Positions 1 through 6,900 of a stretch of 36,102 nucleotides of DNA are shown here, one piece after another. Under the pieces are notes generated by a model. It was not told the origin of the DNA. It worked only from the letters and a program-made list of their open reading frames with translations, and ran no database searches. Origin of the DNA: Clostridia bacterium (lineage in GTDB: Bacteria > Bacillota > Clostridia > Christensenellales > Aristaeellaceae); contig JAFTWV010000071.1 of NCBI GenBank assembly GCA_017465155.1, forward strand, positions 1 to 36,102. The letters are read 5' to 3'. Position 1 is the stretch's first letter, and the number at the start of each line of letters is the position of its first letter. Made by a program: the position numbers and the translations under genes.

Positions 1-32
1 ATAGCCTACCATCTGTGCAGAGAAGCCGCCAA

Positions 33-191
33 ATGAAAACTACGAACGGCTGCACGGTGTCCATGCACTTTCCGGAAGCAGCCGATCCAAAGCTGCAGAC
101 GGATGTGGCAGGGATGCTGATTGCGGCCTTCCTCAAGAGAAGGAGTGTTACGCATGAAGCGGGTTGTAACTCTGTACAGAGTATCTACTAA
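33..191 (+). CDS. Small hypothetical protein overlapping the recombinase start
   Basis: A 52-codon ORF starts at ATG 33 and runs 38 bases into the recombinase gene in another frame, ending at TAA 189-191. The frame stays open up to the window edge, so the true start may lie further upstream, and no convincing ribosome site precedes ATG 33. The product would be small and soluble (begins MKTTNGCTVSMHF). Short ORFs just upstream of serine recombinases occur in clostridial mobile elements, which suggests translational coupling, but I do not recognise a family. It could be chance. Confidence 0.35.
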   Translation: MKTTNGCTVSMHFPEAADPKLQTDVAGMLIAAFLKRRSVTHEAGCNSVQSIY

Positions 192-1815
192 AGGACAAGG
201 TGACAAGCAGGACGATATCCCGATGCAGCGCCGGGAATGTATGGATTTCATTGAACGCCAGAAGGACTGGCAGTTCACCGCTGAGTTCATGGAGAAGGGC
301 GTTTCGGGCTATAAGGTTTCTGTCTCTAAGCGCGACGCGATCCAGGAGATCCGCACGCTGGCGGAAAAGAAGAAGTTTGATGTCCTGCTGGTGTTTATGT
401 TTGATCGTCTGGGCAGACGCGAGGACGAAACGCCTTTCCTGGTGCAGTGGTTCATCGAGCACGGCATTGAGGTGTGGAGCACCCGCGAGGGGCAGCAGCG
501 CCTTGACAACCGTGTGGACAAGCTGATGAACTTCATGCGCTACTGGCAGGCCGGCGGCGAATCCGAGAAAACGTCCATGCGCGTCAAGGCTGCCCACACG
601 CAGATGACCGCTGATGGCATCTGGCGCGGCGGCGTTGCTCCCTTTGGCTATAAGCTGGTGCACAAGGGGCGCATCGGCAAGAAGAACCGTCCGCTGTACG
701 ATCTGGAGATCGACGAAATCACCGGCCCGATCGTGCAGGAGGTCTTCGATCTGATCTGCCATCAGGGTTATGGTATCCAGAGGGCCGCGAATTTTCTGAA
801 CGATAAGTACCCCGATCTGGGCAAAACCTGGACGGGGCAGACGATCCGCTCGATGGTCCGCAATCCGATCTACATCGGTCGGCTGCACATGAACGACACG
901 CTGTCCGAGCCGCAGGAGTATCTGCGATTGGTTTCTGATGAAACGCAGCGTTTTGCAGATTATGCCCTGACGCGACGGATTCCCCAGAAGTACATGGAGC
1001 AGCGCAACGCGGAGAATGAAGCGCTGCCGGAGGACGCGACCACCAAGGTCAGTGTCTACGGCGCGACGCTGCTCAGCGGCATTCTGTACTGCGCCCATTG
1101 CGGACATCGTCTGGTCGGCAGCTATTGCACCAAGCAGCTGGCGACGCATGCCTATCATCGTCCAATCTATCGCTGTTACAACGGCTCCATTAAGGCGAAA
1201 ATGTGCGATGGTCAGACTGTCTACTCTGCGAAAAAGATTGAGGATGCAGTGCTGGAGGTTGTCCAGCATTACTTCCAGAACATCTCCCGTACGGTGGACG
1301 CGGTGTGGCGCGAGCAGGTGAAGATTCAGCTTCGCAGCAAACTGGGGACGCTGATCAAGCAGGCTCAGACTGAGCTGACCAAGCTGGAAAAGCAGCAGAC
1401 CAACCTGAAACAGGAAGTAGTCAAGTCGCTGTCCGGCGAGAGTCTGTTCGATCCTCAGATGCTCAAGTCCCTGCTGGATGAAAACGAAGCAGCCATTGCC
1501 GCTGCGCAGAAGAAGATCGAGCAGTATCAGAACGACCGCGAGAAGGAAGCCGAGCGCATTAACTACCTTGCAGAGCAATACCGTCAGATTGTGGACTGGG
1601 CAGAGGAATTCGGTGCAGCCAACAACGATACAAAAAAGATGATCCTCGCAAGGATCATCGAGAAGATCACCGTTGACCGCAATTACCACATTACAATGAC
1701 CTTTTTCATCACGGAGAATGACTTCCGCGAGAAGGCAATGGAGAGCGCTCCTGAGATGGAGATCGTCGAGGCCGAGGATGGTATCTTGCGGTCATGCAGC
1801 GCTTTTGCCGGATAA
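154..1815 (+). CDS. Large serine recombinase (phage integrase)
   Basis: A 553-residue large serine recombinase that would integrate and excise the phage through a serine-DNA intermediate. The N-terminal resolvase domain (about 1-145) opens with YRVST, whose Ser11 is the expected nucleophile, and contains the DRLGR motif. A recombinase domain follows (about 165-270, with FGYK and NPIYIG). Next come a zinc ribbon (CAHCGH near 313, then YRCYN and a further Cys near 350) and a long charged coiled coil (about 390-475) typical of the C-terminal DNA-binding region. I chose ATG 154 because AAGGAG lies just upstream; a TTG at 121 is in frame but has no ribosome site. The gene points at a tRNA-derived attachment-like sequence 30 bases beyond its stop. 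The length is normal for the family and no catalytic residue looks lost. Confidence 0.95.
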   Translation: MKRVVTLYRVSTKGQGDKQDDIPMQRRECMDFIERQKDWQFTAEFMEKGVSGYKVSVSKRDAIQEIRTLAEKKKFDVLLVFMFDRLGRREDETPFLVQWFIEHGIEVWSTREGQQRLDNRVDKLMNFMRYWQAGGESEKTSMRVKAAHTQMTADGIWRGGVAPFGYKLVHKGRIGKKNRPLYDLEIDEITGPIVQEVFDLICHQGYGIQRAANFLNDKYPDLGKTWTGQTIRSMVRNPIYIGRLHMNDTLSEPQEYLRLVSDETQRFADYALTRRIPQKYMEQRNAENEALPEDATTKVSVYGATLLSGILYCAHCGHRLVGSYCTKQLATHAYHRPIYRCYNGSIKAKMCDGQTVYSAKKIEDAVLEVVQHYFQNISRTVDAVWREQVKIQLRSKLGTLIKQAQTELTKLEKQQTNLKQEVVKSLSGESLFDPQMLKSLLDENEAAIAAAQKKIEQYQNDREKEAERINYLAEQYRQIVDWAEEFGAANNDTKKMILARIIEKITVDRNYHITMTFFITENDFREKAMESAPEMEIVEAEDGILRSCSAFAG

Positions 1816-1845
1816 AAACGGCCGTCACGGGCCGGGGTGTACAAC

Positions 1846-1913
1846 ATGAAGTTCATTAGCGCGCTACATTCGCATTGTAGAGGTCACCGGTTCGAATCCG
1901 GTATGCTCCACCA
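1846..1913 (+). other. 3' half of a tRNA-Ala(CGC) gene, probable attachment (att) core
   Basis: Bases 1864-1880 form a perfect anticodon arm (CTACA / TGTAG) with loop TTCGCAT and anticodon CGC. AGGTC follows as variable loop, then a perfect T arm (ACCGG-TTCGAAT-CCGGT, 1886-1902), the acceptor strand ATGCTCC, A1910 and an encoded CCA (1911-1913). No D arm can be formed upstream, so this is a 3' half and not a working tRNA. An 11-base dyad, ATGAA-G-TTCAT (1846-1856), sits at the junction. Phages that integrate into tRNA genes carry such 3' fragments. Lying directly after the recombinase gene, it is best read as attP of a circular or circularised genome, or attR of an element lying to the left. 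Confidence 0.7.
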
Positions 1914-2005
1914 AACAATGCTTATACGAACACCAGTCAAGATCAGGATGGTCGGCAGGTTGTTCGTCATGGCATTCCACTTCGACATCGAAGTGTGAAG
2001 AGAAA

Positions 2006-2038
2006 GAGTCGTCCGACATGGCTTGGACGGCTCTTTTT
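2006..2038 (+). terminator. Intrinsic terminator
   Basis: Stem GAGTCGTCC (2006-2014) pairs with GGACGGCTC (2025-2033) through one G-T wobble, followed by TTTTT. It lies in the 333-base gap between the recombinase and the regulator and would end transcription coming through the att region. The rest of that gap (1914-2005 and 2039-2118) shows no gene. A weak CGGCC/GGCCG hairpin without a T run (1819-1834) follows the recombinase stop. Confidence 0.75.
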
Positions 2039-2118
2039 GTCGTCTCTCTATCCATTTTCGATAGGATTTCCCCTATTTCGATATTATCCAACATTTTCAA
2101 GCGAATAACTCCCTGTGG

Positions 2119-2127
2119 TGCTACAAT
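2119..2127 (+). promoter_or_regulatory. Extended -10 promoter for the XRE regulator
   Basis: TGCTACAAT gives an extended -10 element (TGnTACAAT) with no good -35 box. The expected start near 2134 leaves a very short leader that begins at the ribosome site AAGGAG (2135-2140), eight bases before ATG 2149. Confidence 0.45.
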
Positions 2128-2148
2128 TTATCACAAGGAGCGATTGCT

Positions 2149-2403
2149 ATGATTAGGATTCGACTGTCCACCCTTCTTGGCGAGAAGCGGTGGACGCAAG
2201 CAGACCTCGCAAGACGGACCGGCATTCGTGCCAATACAATCAACGACTACTATCACGAAATGGCGGATAGGGTCAATCTGGAACATTTGGACAGGATATG
2301 CGAAGTACTTGGCTGCGACCTGAGCGATCTGATTGAACGCGTACCAGACGAGGCATCCTCGTTTGAATTCGCGCGAGCGGATAGCTTAAGACGAAAAGCT
2401 TGA
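2149..2403 (+). CDS. XRE/Cro-type helix-turn-helix regulator
   Basis: An 84-residue DNA-binding protein that is almost only a helix-turn-helix domain. WTQADLARRTGIRANTI (about residues 18-34) is the classic Gln-Ala-containing first helix, turn and recognition helix. LEHLDRICEVLGCDLSDLI (about 44-62) is the following helix pair that is standard in this family. The 20-residue C-terminal tail is too short for an oligomerisation or cleavage domain, so this is Cro-like, not a LexA-like repressor. The ribosome site is AAGGAG. It lies between the att-like site and a strong promoter whose upstream flank carries spaced repeats, so it may control that promoter; this is inference from position only. Confidence 0.88.
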   Translation: MIRIRLSTLLGEKRWTQADLARRTGIRANTINDYYHEMADRVNLEHLDRICEVLGCDLSDLIERVPDEASSFEFARADSLRRKA

Positions 2404-2410
2404 CAACCAT

Positions 2411-2436
2411 CGGAGGAAACTTCCGTTTAGCTTCCG
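2411..2436 (+). promoter_or_regulatory. Operator-like repeats upstream of the 2447 promoter
   Basis: CTTCCG occurs at 2420-2425 and again at 2431-2436, 11 bases apart, which puts both on the same DNA face. The first copy is also part of an inverted repeat, CGGA...TCCG (2411-2425). The block ends about 10 bases before the -35 box, where an activator or repressor commonly binds. The regulator encoded just upstream is the natural candidate protein; no binding evidence exists. Confidence 0.35.
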
Positions 2437-2446
2437 AAAGGTATCC

Positions 2447-2475
2447 TTGACGGGGGCTTCTTTCAGGTGTAAAAT
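2447..2475 (+). promoter_or_regulatory. Sigma70-type promoter TTGACG-17-TAAAAT
   Basis: The -35 box TTGACG (2447-2452), a 17-base spacer and the -10 box TAAAAT (2470-2475) match the housekeeping consensus at five of six positions each. Transcription should begin near 2482. Confidence 0.75.
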
Positions 2476-2481
2476 AACTAC

Positions 2482-2545
2482 CGTGGTTTTGTTTGAAAAG
2501 CAAACCCACACGAAGGCGCGTGCGTGAGCAGGCGCCTTTTTCTTT
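2482..2545 (+). ncRNA. Short leader or small RNA: hairpin plus intrinsic terminator
   Basis: The RNA from the 2447 promoter would first form a hairpin (GTGG/CCAC outer and GTTTG/CAAAC inner stems, 2483-2508). It then forms AGGCGC/GCGCCT (2514-2519 with 2532-2537), ending in TTTTT C TTTT. No ORF fits inside. It is either an independent RNA of about 60 nt or an attenuator that lets only some transcripts reach the membrane-protein/PP-loop/ParB operon. No other promoter for that operon is visible. Confidence 0.5.
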
Positions 2546-2578
2546 TGTCTGCTATCCTAATCAAAGCCAAAAATCTGG

Positions 2579-2616
2579 AAGGAGGCAATCAGCTCTGCGT
2601 CGCTCCTTGCGCAGAG
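2579..2616 (+). promoter_or_regulatory. Leader hairpin with orphan ribosome site
   Basis: GAAGGAGG (2578-2585) looks like a strong ribosome site but has no ATG, GTG or TTG at the right distance. It is followed by CTCTGCG (2593-2599) pairing with CGCAGAG (2610-2616). The gene actually translated starts at 2677 with its own AGAGGAGG. The pair may be a degenerate small gene or a structured leader. Confidence 0.35.
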
Positions 2617-2676
2617 GTTCAAAGCGAATCCGATCGCCACGGAATCGCCAACTGAGAAAAAAGAGGAGGAATCAAC

Positions 2677-3672
2677 ATGAAACTGTCTATTACGAAGAAG
2701 TTCAAGGCGAAGCCCCGACTGTGGTACGCGATGTCCATTGCGGCGTCGTGGGCTGGAGCGGGTTCTCTGATGAACTCCACCACGATGGCCAAGACCATCG
2801 GTGTTGTGCCGGCACTGATCTGGTGCCTGTGTAACACATTGGCTTGCATCGTATTCGGGCTTCTGATCTGGAAATTGCCCACGATCAGGCGCATCATGCG
2901 GACAAGGGTCTGCAGGATGGTGCTTGCCCTGTTCAGTATCTTTCAGATTTGGCTTGCGATGACAGCCATCAACGATGCCTGGGCGAATATCATTGGCTCT
3001 ACCGGCGCAGTGATTCTCTCGTTTGGGTTTATGCTGGCGTTTGTCATTCTTCTTTACCGTCATGGCATCATCGCCAATATCCTCACGGATAATGGCGGCA
3101 TGTATGCCATCTATGCCCTGGTCGCAGTACTGGCGACGGTGTCGCTGATTGCGTCTAAGGGCAACTTCGCCAGTCTGTCTCTCGGCCTGGAGAAAGAAAA
3201 CCTCATGGAAGGACTGTATAAGGGGCTGCTGCTTCTGCCTGGTCCTTTCACCTACCCCTACTTCTTCAAGCTCGTAGACTACAACGAGAGCAACGACGAT
3301 AGCGTAAGCCAGTGCGACATCATCCGTGCTTTCATTGGCGGCGGTATCGGCTTCGGGGTATACATGGTATTCGCTTTCTCCCTGATCTTCACCAGCATTT
3401 CGCCGGCACTCGAAGTGTGCAAGGCCATCTTGCTGACTGCGCTGGCCGCATCGACCTTGTCCTCCTTCGTTTATTCCGAATACGCAGTGTTTGGGCGTAA
3501 GCTTGGGCTGGGCATAAATCTCTTTTCCTTTGGCTTCTGGCCGCTTGTCGCCCCTCTCGGCGTGATGGGCGTGTGGACGCTTATGGCGGAGTCCCGTGTA
3601 TATCTGATCCTCGCCATGCTCGCTGCCGCGATCATCCTTCGAGTGGTCGAAAGGAAGAAGGTGTCGGAGTGA
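2677..3672 (+). CDS. Polytopic membrane protein, transporter-like
   Basis: A 331-residue protein with about nine or ten hydrophobic segments spread over nearly its whole length and a basic N-terminus (MKLSITKKFKAKPR), so it sits in the cytoplasmic membrane. The first segment, ASWAGAGSLMNSTTMAK, followed by a Gly/Asn-rich second segment, recalls the unwound first helix of LeuT-fold permeases (APC and sodium:solute symporter groups). At 331 residues it is shorter than most of those, so the assignment is tentative. Its stop overlaps the next start in GTGA, so it is translationally coupled to a PP-loop gene. That coupling suggests it serves the same module, perhaps by moving a sulfur compound or other small substrate; this is inference. 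Confidence 0.7.
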   Translation: MKLSITKKFKAKPRLWYAMSIAASWAGAGSLMNSTTMAKTIGVVPALIWCLCNTLACIVFGLLIWKLPTIRRIMRTRVCRMVLALFSIFQIWLAMTAINDAWANIIGSTGAVILSFGFMLAFVILLYRHGIIANILTDNGGMYAIYALVAVLATVSLIASKGNFASLSLGLEKENLMEGLYKGLLLLPGPFTYPYFFKLVDYNESNDDSVSQCDIIRAFIGGGIGFGVYMVFAFSLIFTSISPALEVCKAILLTALAASTLSSFVYSEYAVFGRKLGLGINLFSFGFWPLVAPLGVMGVWTLMAESRVYLILAMLAAAIILRVVERKKVSE

Positions 3673-4457
3673 GGACGATTCTCGGACGGAAACAGACCAG
3701 CACGAATGAAGACTGGCTGTATGCGGTTCGGCACATCGAAGAACTCATTTCTCCGCAGGAGGTCGCCGAGTATGCCGCGCGTGCTGTGGAGCGCATCAGA
3801 GCTGTTGCAACCGGCGCAAAAGTGGCCTACGCATGGAGCGCTGGTAAGGACAGCATTGTCCTTGGCAAGCTGTGCGAGCGGGCAGGTGTGACGTCCTGCT
3901 TCTTCGGGCATAGCGACCTGGAGTTTCCCCAGTATCTCGAATGGGCTTTTGCCAACATGCCGAACGGTTGCGAAGTGCTCAATGTTCATCTTGACCTGGA
4001 CTGGCTTGCAAAGCACCAGGATATGCTTTTTATCGATGATGCTTTCCGGCTGAACAAATGGTATGGGCTGCTGCAGCGCAGCTTCTTCACGGAGTACTAC
4101 GAGCGGCACAAGCCTGACTGCATCATAGTTGGGCATCGCATCATCGACGGAAATACCTGCGGCAAAGACCACGTTATTCGCAAGAAGTCCGGCGAAACGC
4201 GGTTTGCAGCTATCGCGGATTGGCCGCATGAAGCAATCCTTGGCTACATCCATTACAATGGGCTCGCGCTTCCGCCCACGTACGATTGGGCGGATGGGTA
4301 TGTGTTCGGACCCACGCCCTGGCCGATCTGGGGAAGGCCCAAGGATGCAGCCGATGGCTGGCGCATGATTCAGGAGCTTTACCCTGAGATCCTCCCCATT
4401 GCAGCTGAGAAGATTGAAAGCGCCCGCATCTTCCTGGAAGGGAGGGCTGGCGCGTGA
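3669..4457 (+). CDS. PP-loop (PAPS-reductase-like) protein 1
   Basis: A 262-residue cytosolic protein of the adenine-nucleotide alpha-hydrolase (PP-loop) superfamily. SAGKDS at residues 57-62 is the pyrophosphate-binding loop, and GHRIIDGN and an Arg-rich stretch follow where PAPS reductases bind substrate. I start it at GTG 3669, which overlaps the upstream stop in GTGA, with AAGGAAGAAGG as ribosome site; the in-frame codons further upstream lie inside the membrane-protein gene. Members activate a substrate with ATP or handle adenylyl-sulfate. Related proteins act in DNA phosphorothioation (DndC) and in phage loci of unknown role. It overlaps the next gene by four bases. The actual reaction cannot be read from the sequence. 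Confidence 0.82.
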   Translation: MRTILGRKQTSTNEDWLYAVRHIEELISPQEVAEYAARAVERIRAVATGAKVAYAWSAGKDSIVLGKLCERAGVTSCFFGHSDLEFPQYLEWAFANMPNGCEVLNVHLDLDWLAKHQDMLFIDDAFRLNKWYGLLQRSFFTEYYERHKPDCIIVGHRIIDGNTCGKDHVIRKKSGETRFAAIADWPHEAILGYIHYNGLALPPTYDWADGYVFGPTPWPIWGRPKDAADGWRMIQELYPEILPIAAEKIESARIFLEGRAGA

Positions 4458-5122
4458 ATATCAAACTCATGCCGCTTTCTTCTCTGCGAATCGCAGAAGT
4501 CAACGTGCGTAAGCACACCGACAAGCAGATCGCAGAATATATCCGTTCCATTGAGTCCTTTGAGCAGGTGAAGCCGATCGTCATTGACGACACCGGCGAA
4601 ATCATCTGCGGCAACGGCCTGTTCCTCGCCCTTCAGCAGATGGGCAGAACTGAGTGCTATTGCCACGTCATGGAGGGCATCACGCCCAATCAGAAGAAGA
4701 AGTTGATGCTGGCCGACAATCGAGTGTACGAGCTGGGCATCACCGACATCGACGCGTTTGAGGATATTGTCCGCAGCCTGGGTGATGATACGGACATCCC
4801 TGGCTGGGATGCAGAGCTGATCTCGGCCCTCAGCGCAACCACCGAGGAGGTTGACGACATGGTGTCCGGGTACGGGGCCTTCTCGCCCGAATACACGGAC
4901 CGAATCAAGGAAACGCCTCCTCAATCGTTCCATCCTGCGTCCGCTCCAGCAGCGCACGCTTATCCTCCCATCTCCAGCCCGTTGCAACAGGGGGTAAATC
5001 CGATCAACGCAGCACCGCCTATTCCAACCGCGGCAGCAGTGCCGCCCGCGGAAACGGCCAATCAGGGGCAAATCGAACGGTTTGTCATTTGTCCGAAATG
5101 TGGTGAGCGGATATGCCTATAA
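4454..5122 (+). CDS. ParB/sulfiredoxin-fold protein 1 with C-terminal Cys cluster
   Basis: A 222-residue protein with an N-terminal ParB-like domain (about 1-100). LRIAEVNVRKHTDKQI and IICGNGLFLAL occupy the places of the usual ParB motifs, although the catalytic-type GxHR segment is replaced by GNGLFLA. A Pro/Ala-rich linker (about 155-200) leads to CPKCGERIC at the end, a small zinc-knuckle-like cluster with only three Cys (213, 216, 221). The GTG start overlaps the upstream stop, and the 3' end overlaps the next gene by ten bases. ParB-fold proteins next to PP-loop proteins are a known phage and plasmid association (for example IbrA/IbrB). The altered motif suggests binding rather than nuclease activity. 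Confidence 0.75.
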   Translation: MNIKLMPLSSLRIAEVNVRKHTDKQIAEYIRSIESFEQVKPIVIDDTGEIICGNGLFLALQQMGRTECYCHVMEGITPNQKKKLMLADNRVYELGITDIDAFEDIVRSLGDDTDIPGWDAELISALSATTEEVDDMVSGYGAFSPEYTDRIKETPPQSFHPASAPAAHAYPPISSPLQQGVNPINAAPPIPTAAAVPPAETANQGQIERFVICPKCGERICL

Positions 5123-6228
5123 AGAGATTTGAAAGCAGCATCAATGTGCTGGATGCTGCCAAGGCTCGAATCAAAAACCTGTTTGCGTGCGGCTGCAAGG
5201 TGTATCTCTCCTTTTCTTCCGGCAAAGACAGCTTGTGTATGTCCAGCTTGGTCTATGATCTGATCGTCAGCGGCGAGATCGACAAATCGCTTCTGACGAT
5301 CGTTTTCGTTGACGAAGAAGGGCTGTATAAGTCGATGGTCGATGCTGCGTTGCGCTGGCGCAAGAAGTTCATGGGCATCGGTGTTCCGTTCCTGTGGCTG
5401 TGCCTGCCGATGAAGCAAGTCTCGGTTATCGACCATTTGTCTGCTGCGGAAAGCTGGATTACATGGGAACCTGGCAAAGAGCATCTGTGGATTCGACAGC
5501 CCCCTCCTTTCGCCATCATGCAGCATCCTATCATGCAATACCCAGGCCAGATGAATTATCAAACCTTCTGCAAAACCGCTTTTGCAGACGGGATACAGAT
5601 GATTGGTCTGCGCACATCGGAATCGCTGACGCGGCTCCAATGTGTTGCCCGGCGTGACATGGCGAAAACAGGCCCAGGCGACGCTTTCTATCCGATCTAC
5701 GATTGGAAGGACGACGATGTGTGGCTGTACATCAAGGAACGCGGCCTCGAATTCCCAGAAATCTATATGCGCCTGTATGAAGCCGGCGTGCAGCGGAGAA
5801 ATCTGCGTCTGTGCGCTTTCTTCGGTGATTGTGGTACCCAAGGCCTGCGATGGATTGCCGAAACGGACAATGAGCTGTGGCGGCGCATCGAACGGCGGGA
5901 ACCCAATGCCTATTTGGTGCTGCTCTACTGGGACAGCGAAATGTTCCGCAGATCCAGCAGCAAACGCCGCGAGCTGGAAAAGGACGAGGAACCGAAGGAC
6001 TACCGTGAAATGTGCCGCGATCTTCTGTTTGTCAATACGGACAAATACACCATCGCGCCCGACACGAAGAAACACCTTCGGAGCTGGAGGTCGCTCTTTA
6101 TCAAGACCTATGGTGTTGCAGATCAGAGCCACTACAAGAAGATGTACGAAGGAATCCTATACGGGGATCCGAAAAGCCGCATTCTTCGCATCCTGTGGAC
6201 TGACATCTTCAATGACTATAATTCGTGA
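5113..6228 (+). CDS. PP-loop protein 2, IbrA/YbdN-like (DUF3440)
   Basis: A 371-residue PAPS-reductase-family protein. SSGKDS at residues 35-40 is the PP-loop. IGLRTSES near 160 and YPIYDWKDDDVWLYIK near 192-207 match the conserved blocks of the IbrA/YbdN group, in which Trp-Lys-Asp-Asp-Asp-Val-Trp is a signature. The C-terminal ~110 residues are the basic extension (DUF3440) of that group. In E. coli the prophage gene ibrA works with ibrB to switch on other genes, and ybdN is paired with the ParB-like ybdM. Here too a ParB-like gene follows 10 bases downstream. The start ATG 5113 lies inside the upstream gene's end. The biochemical activity of the family is not settled. Confidence 0.85.
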   Translation: MPIKRFESSINVLDAAKARIKNLFACGCKVYLSFSSGKDSLCMSSLVYDLIVSGEIDKSLLTIVFVDEEGLYKSMVDAALRWRKKFMGIGVPFLWLCLPMKQVSVIDHLSAAESWITWEPGKEHLWIRQPPPFAIMQHPIMQYPGQMNYQTFCKTAFADGIQMIGLRTSESLTRLQCVARRDMAKTGPGDAFYPIYDWKDDDVWLYIKERGLEFPEIYMRLYEAGVQRRNLRLCAFFGDCGTQGLRWIAETDNELWRRIERREPNAYLVLLYWDSEMFRRSSSKRRELEKDEEPKDYREMCRDLLFVNTDKYTIAPDTKKHLRSWRSLFIKTYGVADQSHYKKMYEGILYGDPKSRILRILWTDIFNDYNS

Positions 6229-6238
6229 GGTGAGCGAT

Positions 6239-6763
6239 ATGGAACAAATGAATGTTTTTGCCCCTCTTGAATCCTTGCAGTGGGTTGACCGCAACCTCCT
6301 GAAACCCAACGGCTACAACCCCAACAAGGTATCAGAGGATAACCTGCAGTTGCTGGTTCAGTCCATCCTCACCAATGGATGGACGCTGCCTATTGTTTGC
6401 AGACCCGACTACACCATCATCGACGGTTTTCATAGATGGACGGTGTCTGGGCGTGAACCTCTGCTTTCTACCCTTGGCGGTAAAGTACCCGTCGTGATCG
6501 TAGACCATAAGGAACACTCCGATGATGTTTACGGCACCATCACCCATAACCGCGCACGCGGAACACATCTGCTCGAGCCGATGAAAGCCATCGTCAAGGA
6601 ATTGCTGGCTGACGGTAAAACCGTGAAGGAGATCGGCACTCAGCTCGGCATGAAACCAGAAGAGGTATTCCGCCTGTCGGACTTCACGCGGGAAGAGTTC
6701 CTTGCCATGATGACCGATGGCGTGAACGGGTACAACAAAGCTGTTGTTTACCGGGCGATCTGA
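6239..6763 (+). CDS. ParB-like protein 2, IbrB/YbdM-like
   Basis: A 174-residue ParB/sulfiredoxin-fold protein. WVDRNLLKPNGYNPNKV is the entry motif, and IIDGFHRWTVS (about residues 60-70) is the canonical GxHR nucleotide-binding motif, intact here unlike in the first ParB copy. NRARGTH follows near 102. The C-terminal segment (VKEIGTQLGMKPEEVFRL) is helix-turn-helix-like, so it may bind DNA. The start ATG 6239 has GAGGTGA upstream; the longer in-frame ORF beginning at 5642 lies inside the PP-loop gene and is rejected. It closes the operon, since a strong terminator begins nine bases after the stop. Pairing with PP-loop protein 2 matches IbrB/IbrA. Confidence 0.85.
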   Translation: MEQMNVFAPLESLQWVDRNLLKPNGYNPNKVSEDNLQLLVQSILTNGWTLPIVCRPDYTIIDGFHRWTVSGREPLLSTLGGKVPVVIVDHKEHSDDVYGTITHNRARGTHLLEPMKAIVKELLADGKTVKEIGTQLGMKPEEVFRLSDFTREEFLAMMTDGVNGYNKAVVYRAI

Positions 6764-6771
6764 TGCCCGGA

Positions 6772-6807
6772 CGCGGAGAGGCGTTTCCAACCCCTCTCCG
6801 CGCTTTT
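6772..6807 (+). terminator. Intrinsic terminator after the PP-loop/ParB operon
   Basis: A perfect 10-bp stem, CGCGGAGAGG (6772-6781) with CCTCTCCGCG (6793-6802), is followed by CTTTT. It separates the operon from the packaging genes. Confidence 0.85.
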
Positions 6808-6816
6808 CCGTTACAA

Positions 6817-6881
6817 ACCTATCTGGACTATATCTGACGGCCTAACACCCGCGCAAGGTGGGTTGCAACGCCGTTCCAGAT
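6817..6881 (+). ncRNA. Structured intergenic element A (upstream of the small terminase gene)
   Basis: ATCTGGA (6821-6827) pairs with TCCAGAT (6875-6881), ACGGC (6837-6841) with GCCGT (6870-6874), and CACC (6846-6849) with GGTG (6857-6860). This makes one nested structure with a nine-base bulge on the 5' side only. Its 16-base 5' part (6817-6832) matches 14 of 16 bases of 14702-14717 in the gap after the capsid gene, and TTGCAACG is shared as well. It sits 20 bases before the small-terminase start, in the only gap between the operon and the late genes, so it may regulate late transcripts or mark a packaging-related site. No known RNA family was recognised. Confidence 0.4.
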
Positions 6882-6900
6882 CAACTAATGGGGTGGTGAT

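Noticed and set aside
148-1689. 513-residue minus-strand ORF opposite the recombinase
   Set aside because: It covers an intact serine recombinase with all motifs, has no ribosome site and no recognisable domain.
1834-1913. Complete tRNA gene
   Set aside because: GGGGTGT (1834-1840) could pair with ATGCTCC using several wobbles, but no D arm forms between it and the anticodon arm, so a working tRNA is unlikely.
1864-2100. Minus-strand ORF containing HTGFEPVTS
   Set aside because: This peptide is the well-known false translation of the antisense strand of a tRNA T arm. The frame has no ribosome site and covers the att-like site and a terminator.
6841-6874. Twister-like CCTAACAC segment within element A
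   Set aside because: The start resembles the cleavage strand of twister ribozymes, but the second internal loop and the pseudoknot partners are missing (the inner loop is only seven bases).
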